From positions 1-5,992 of the forward strand of contig CALKHR010000177.1 in NCBI GenBank assembly GCA_937988885.1: a stretch of DNA of 5,992 nt. The letters run 5' to 3'. Position numbers and translations under genes: made by a program. Below, in pieces: positions 5,724 through 5,992 of the stretch. The stretch's first letter is position 1, and every line of letters begins with the position of its first letter. The DNA is from an uncultured Roseiflexaceae bacterium (GTDB lineage Bacteria > Chloroflexota > Chloroflexia > Chloroflexales > Roseiflexaceae). The notes under the pieces are model-generated. The model made no database searches. It was not told where the DNA came from and worked only from the letters and a program-made list of their open reading frames with translations.

Positions 5724-5752
5724 ATCATACACTGTGTATCACAACAATGCAA
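5724..5752 (-). promoter_or_regulatory. Promoter of the vanW-like/tpiA unit with an overlapping dyad
   Basis: On the minus strand, TTGCAT (5747-5752, weak -35) and TATGAT (5724-5729, five of six matches) are 17 bases apart. The -10 ends about 47 bases before the VanW-like start codon. A perfect 13-base dyad, ATACAC-T-GTGTAT (5727-5739), covers the downstream half of the spacer and the first bases of the -10. A protein bound there would block polymerase, so it is a plausible operator, but no regulator is identified. Confidence 0.5.
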
Positions 5753-5791
5753 TGATGTTGGCATAACTCATGTCTGTAGTGCGACATAGCC

Positions 5792-5820
5792 TGACAAGGT
5801 GACAAGGTGACTGGGTGACC
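5792..5820 (+). repeat. Short tandem GACAAGGT repeats
   Basis: GACAAGGT occurs twice in direct tandem (5793-5800 and 5801-5808), followed by a looser GGTGACC (5814-5820). The same TGACAAGGTGAC string heads repeat B copy 1 at 3641, so this looks like the left part of a larger composite element, expanded here by slippage or duplication. Confidence 0.65.
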
Positions 5821-5848
5821 AGGAGACTAGGAAGCATCGAAGAACACT

Positions 5849-5908
5849 GTCATCTCGAACAAGCCGTCAGGCGCAGTGAGAGATCTCAGCGACGAAGCAA
5901 TGAAACAC
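5849..5908 (+). repeat. Repeat type B, copy 2
   Basis: This 60-base unit differs from 3674-3733 at only two positions, both in the tail. Core and arms are identical, including GCC-GTCA-GGC. It is followed after three bases by repeat A, so B and A sit in direct tandem with a 63-base offset, almost the same period as A with A. Confidence 0.88.
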
Positions 5909-5911
5909 TCT

Positions 5912-5992
5912 GTCATTCTGAACGGAGCCGTTAGGCGAAGTGAAGAATCTCTCCGCTAAACATCGAAACGCACTGTCATTCTGAACGAGCCG
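5912..5992 (+). repeat. Repeat type A, two further copies, truncated by the window end
   Basis: One full unit (GTCAT at 5912) is followed by the first part of another (GTCAT at 5975), cut off at the window end. The first carries one extra G (CGGAG in place of CGAG, at 5924-5925). Positions 5925-5992 are identical to 9-76 at the window start. Confidence 0.9.

Noticed and set aside
1..5992. Small circular replicon, because both ends match
   Set aside because: The matching sequence is a multi-copy repeat also found in tandem inside the window, and there is no replication or mobilisation gene. Housekeeping tpiA and a tRNA point to a chromosome.

Overview
This window looks like an ordinary chromosomal stretch from a moderately GC-rich, free-living bacterium, most likely a member of the Chloroflexota. 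Three things suggest this, all by inference: the extracellular protein with a Thr/Pro/Ala 'TPTATPT' linker, a style very common in that phylum; the many short intergenic repeats built on the pattern CATTCTGAAC...GTGAAGAATCTC; and the strong AAGGAGG-type ribosome binding sites with sigma70-like promoters. No phage, plasmid, transposase or CRISPR gene is visible.

Layout. Positions 1-303 are repeats: two direct copies of a 62-base unit, then an inverted relative. A complete minus-strand transcription unit follows: promoter (430-458), tRNA-Val(GAC) (341-417) and terminator (304-334). A divergent promoter near 508-536 probably drives a 748-residue exported S9 serine peptidase (587-2833). Converging on it, with 24 bases between stop codons, is a 167-residue MgtC/SapB-type membrane protein (2858-3361, minus). 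A hairpin overlaps both 3' ends.

Positions 3362-3995 have no supported gene. They hold short hairpins, one copy of a second repeat type, and a compact cluster of overlapping inverted repeats (3812-3873). Next come two minus-strand genes that read like an operon: a membrane-anchored VanW-like protein (4858-5676), then triosephosphate isomerase tpiA (4055-4810) 47 bases downstream. A sigma70-like promoter with a 13-base dyad lies upstream (5724-5752), and a rho-independent-like terminator lies downstream (3996-4032). Positions 5753-5992 return to repeats, and the window ends inside the same repeat that starts it.

The genes do not form one pathway. There is one translation gene (tRNA), one glycolytic enzyme (TpiA) and three envelope or exported proteins (S9 peptidase, MgtC-like, VanW-like). 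I do not see a convincing new biological system. The items most worth a second look are the modular repeat families with interchangeable palindromic cores, the inverted-repeat cluster at 3812-3873, the dyad in the vanW-like/tpiA promoter, and the cysteine next to the catalytic serine of the peptidase.
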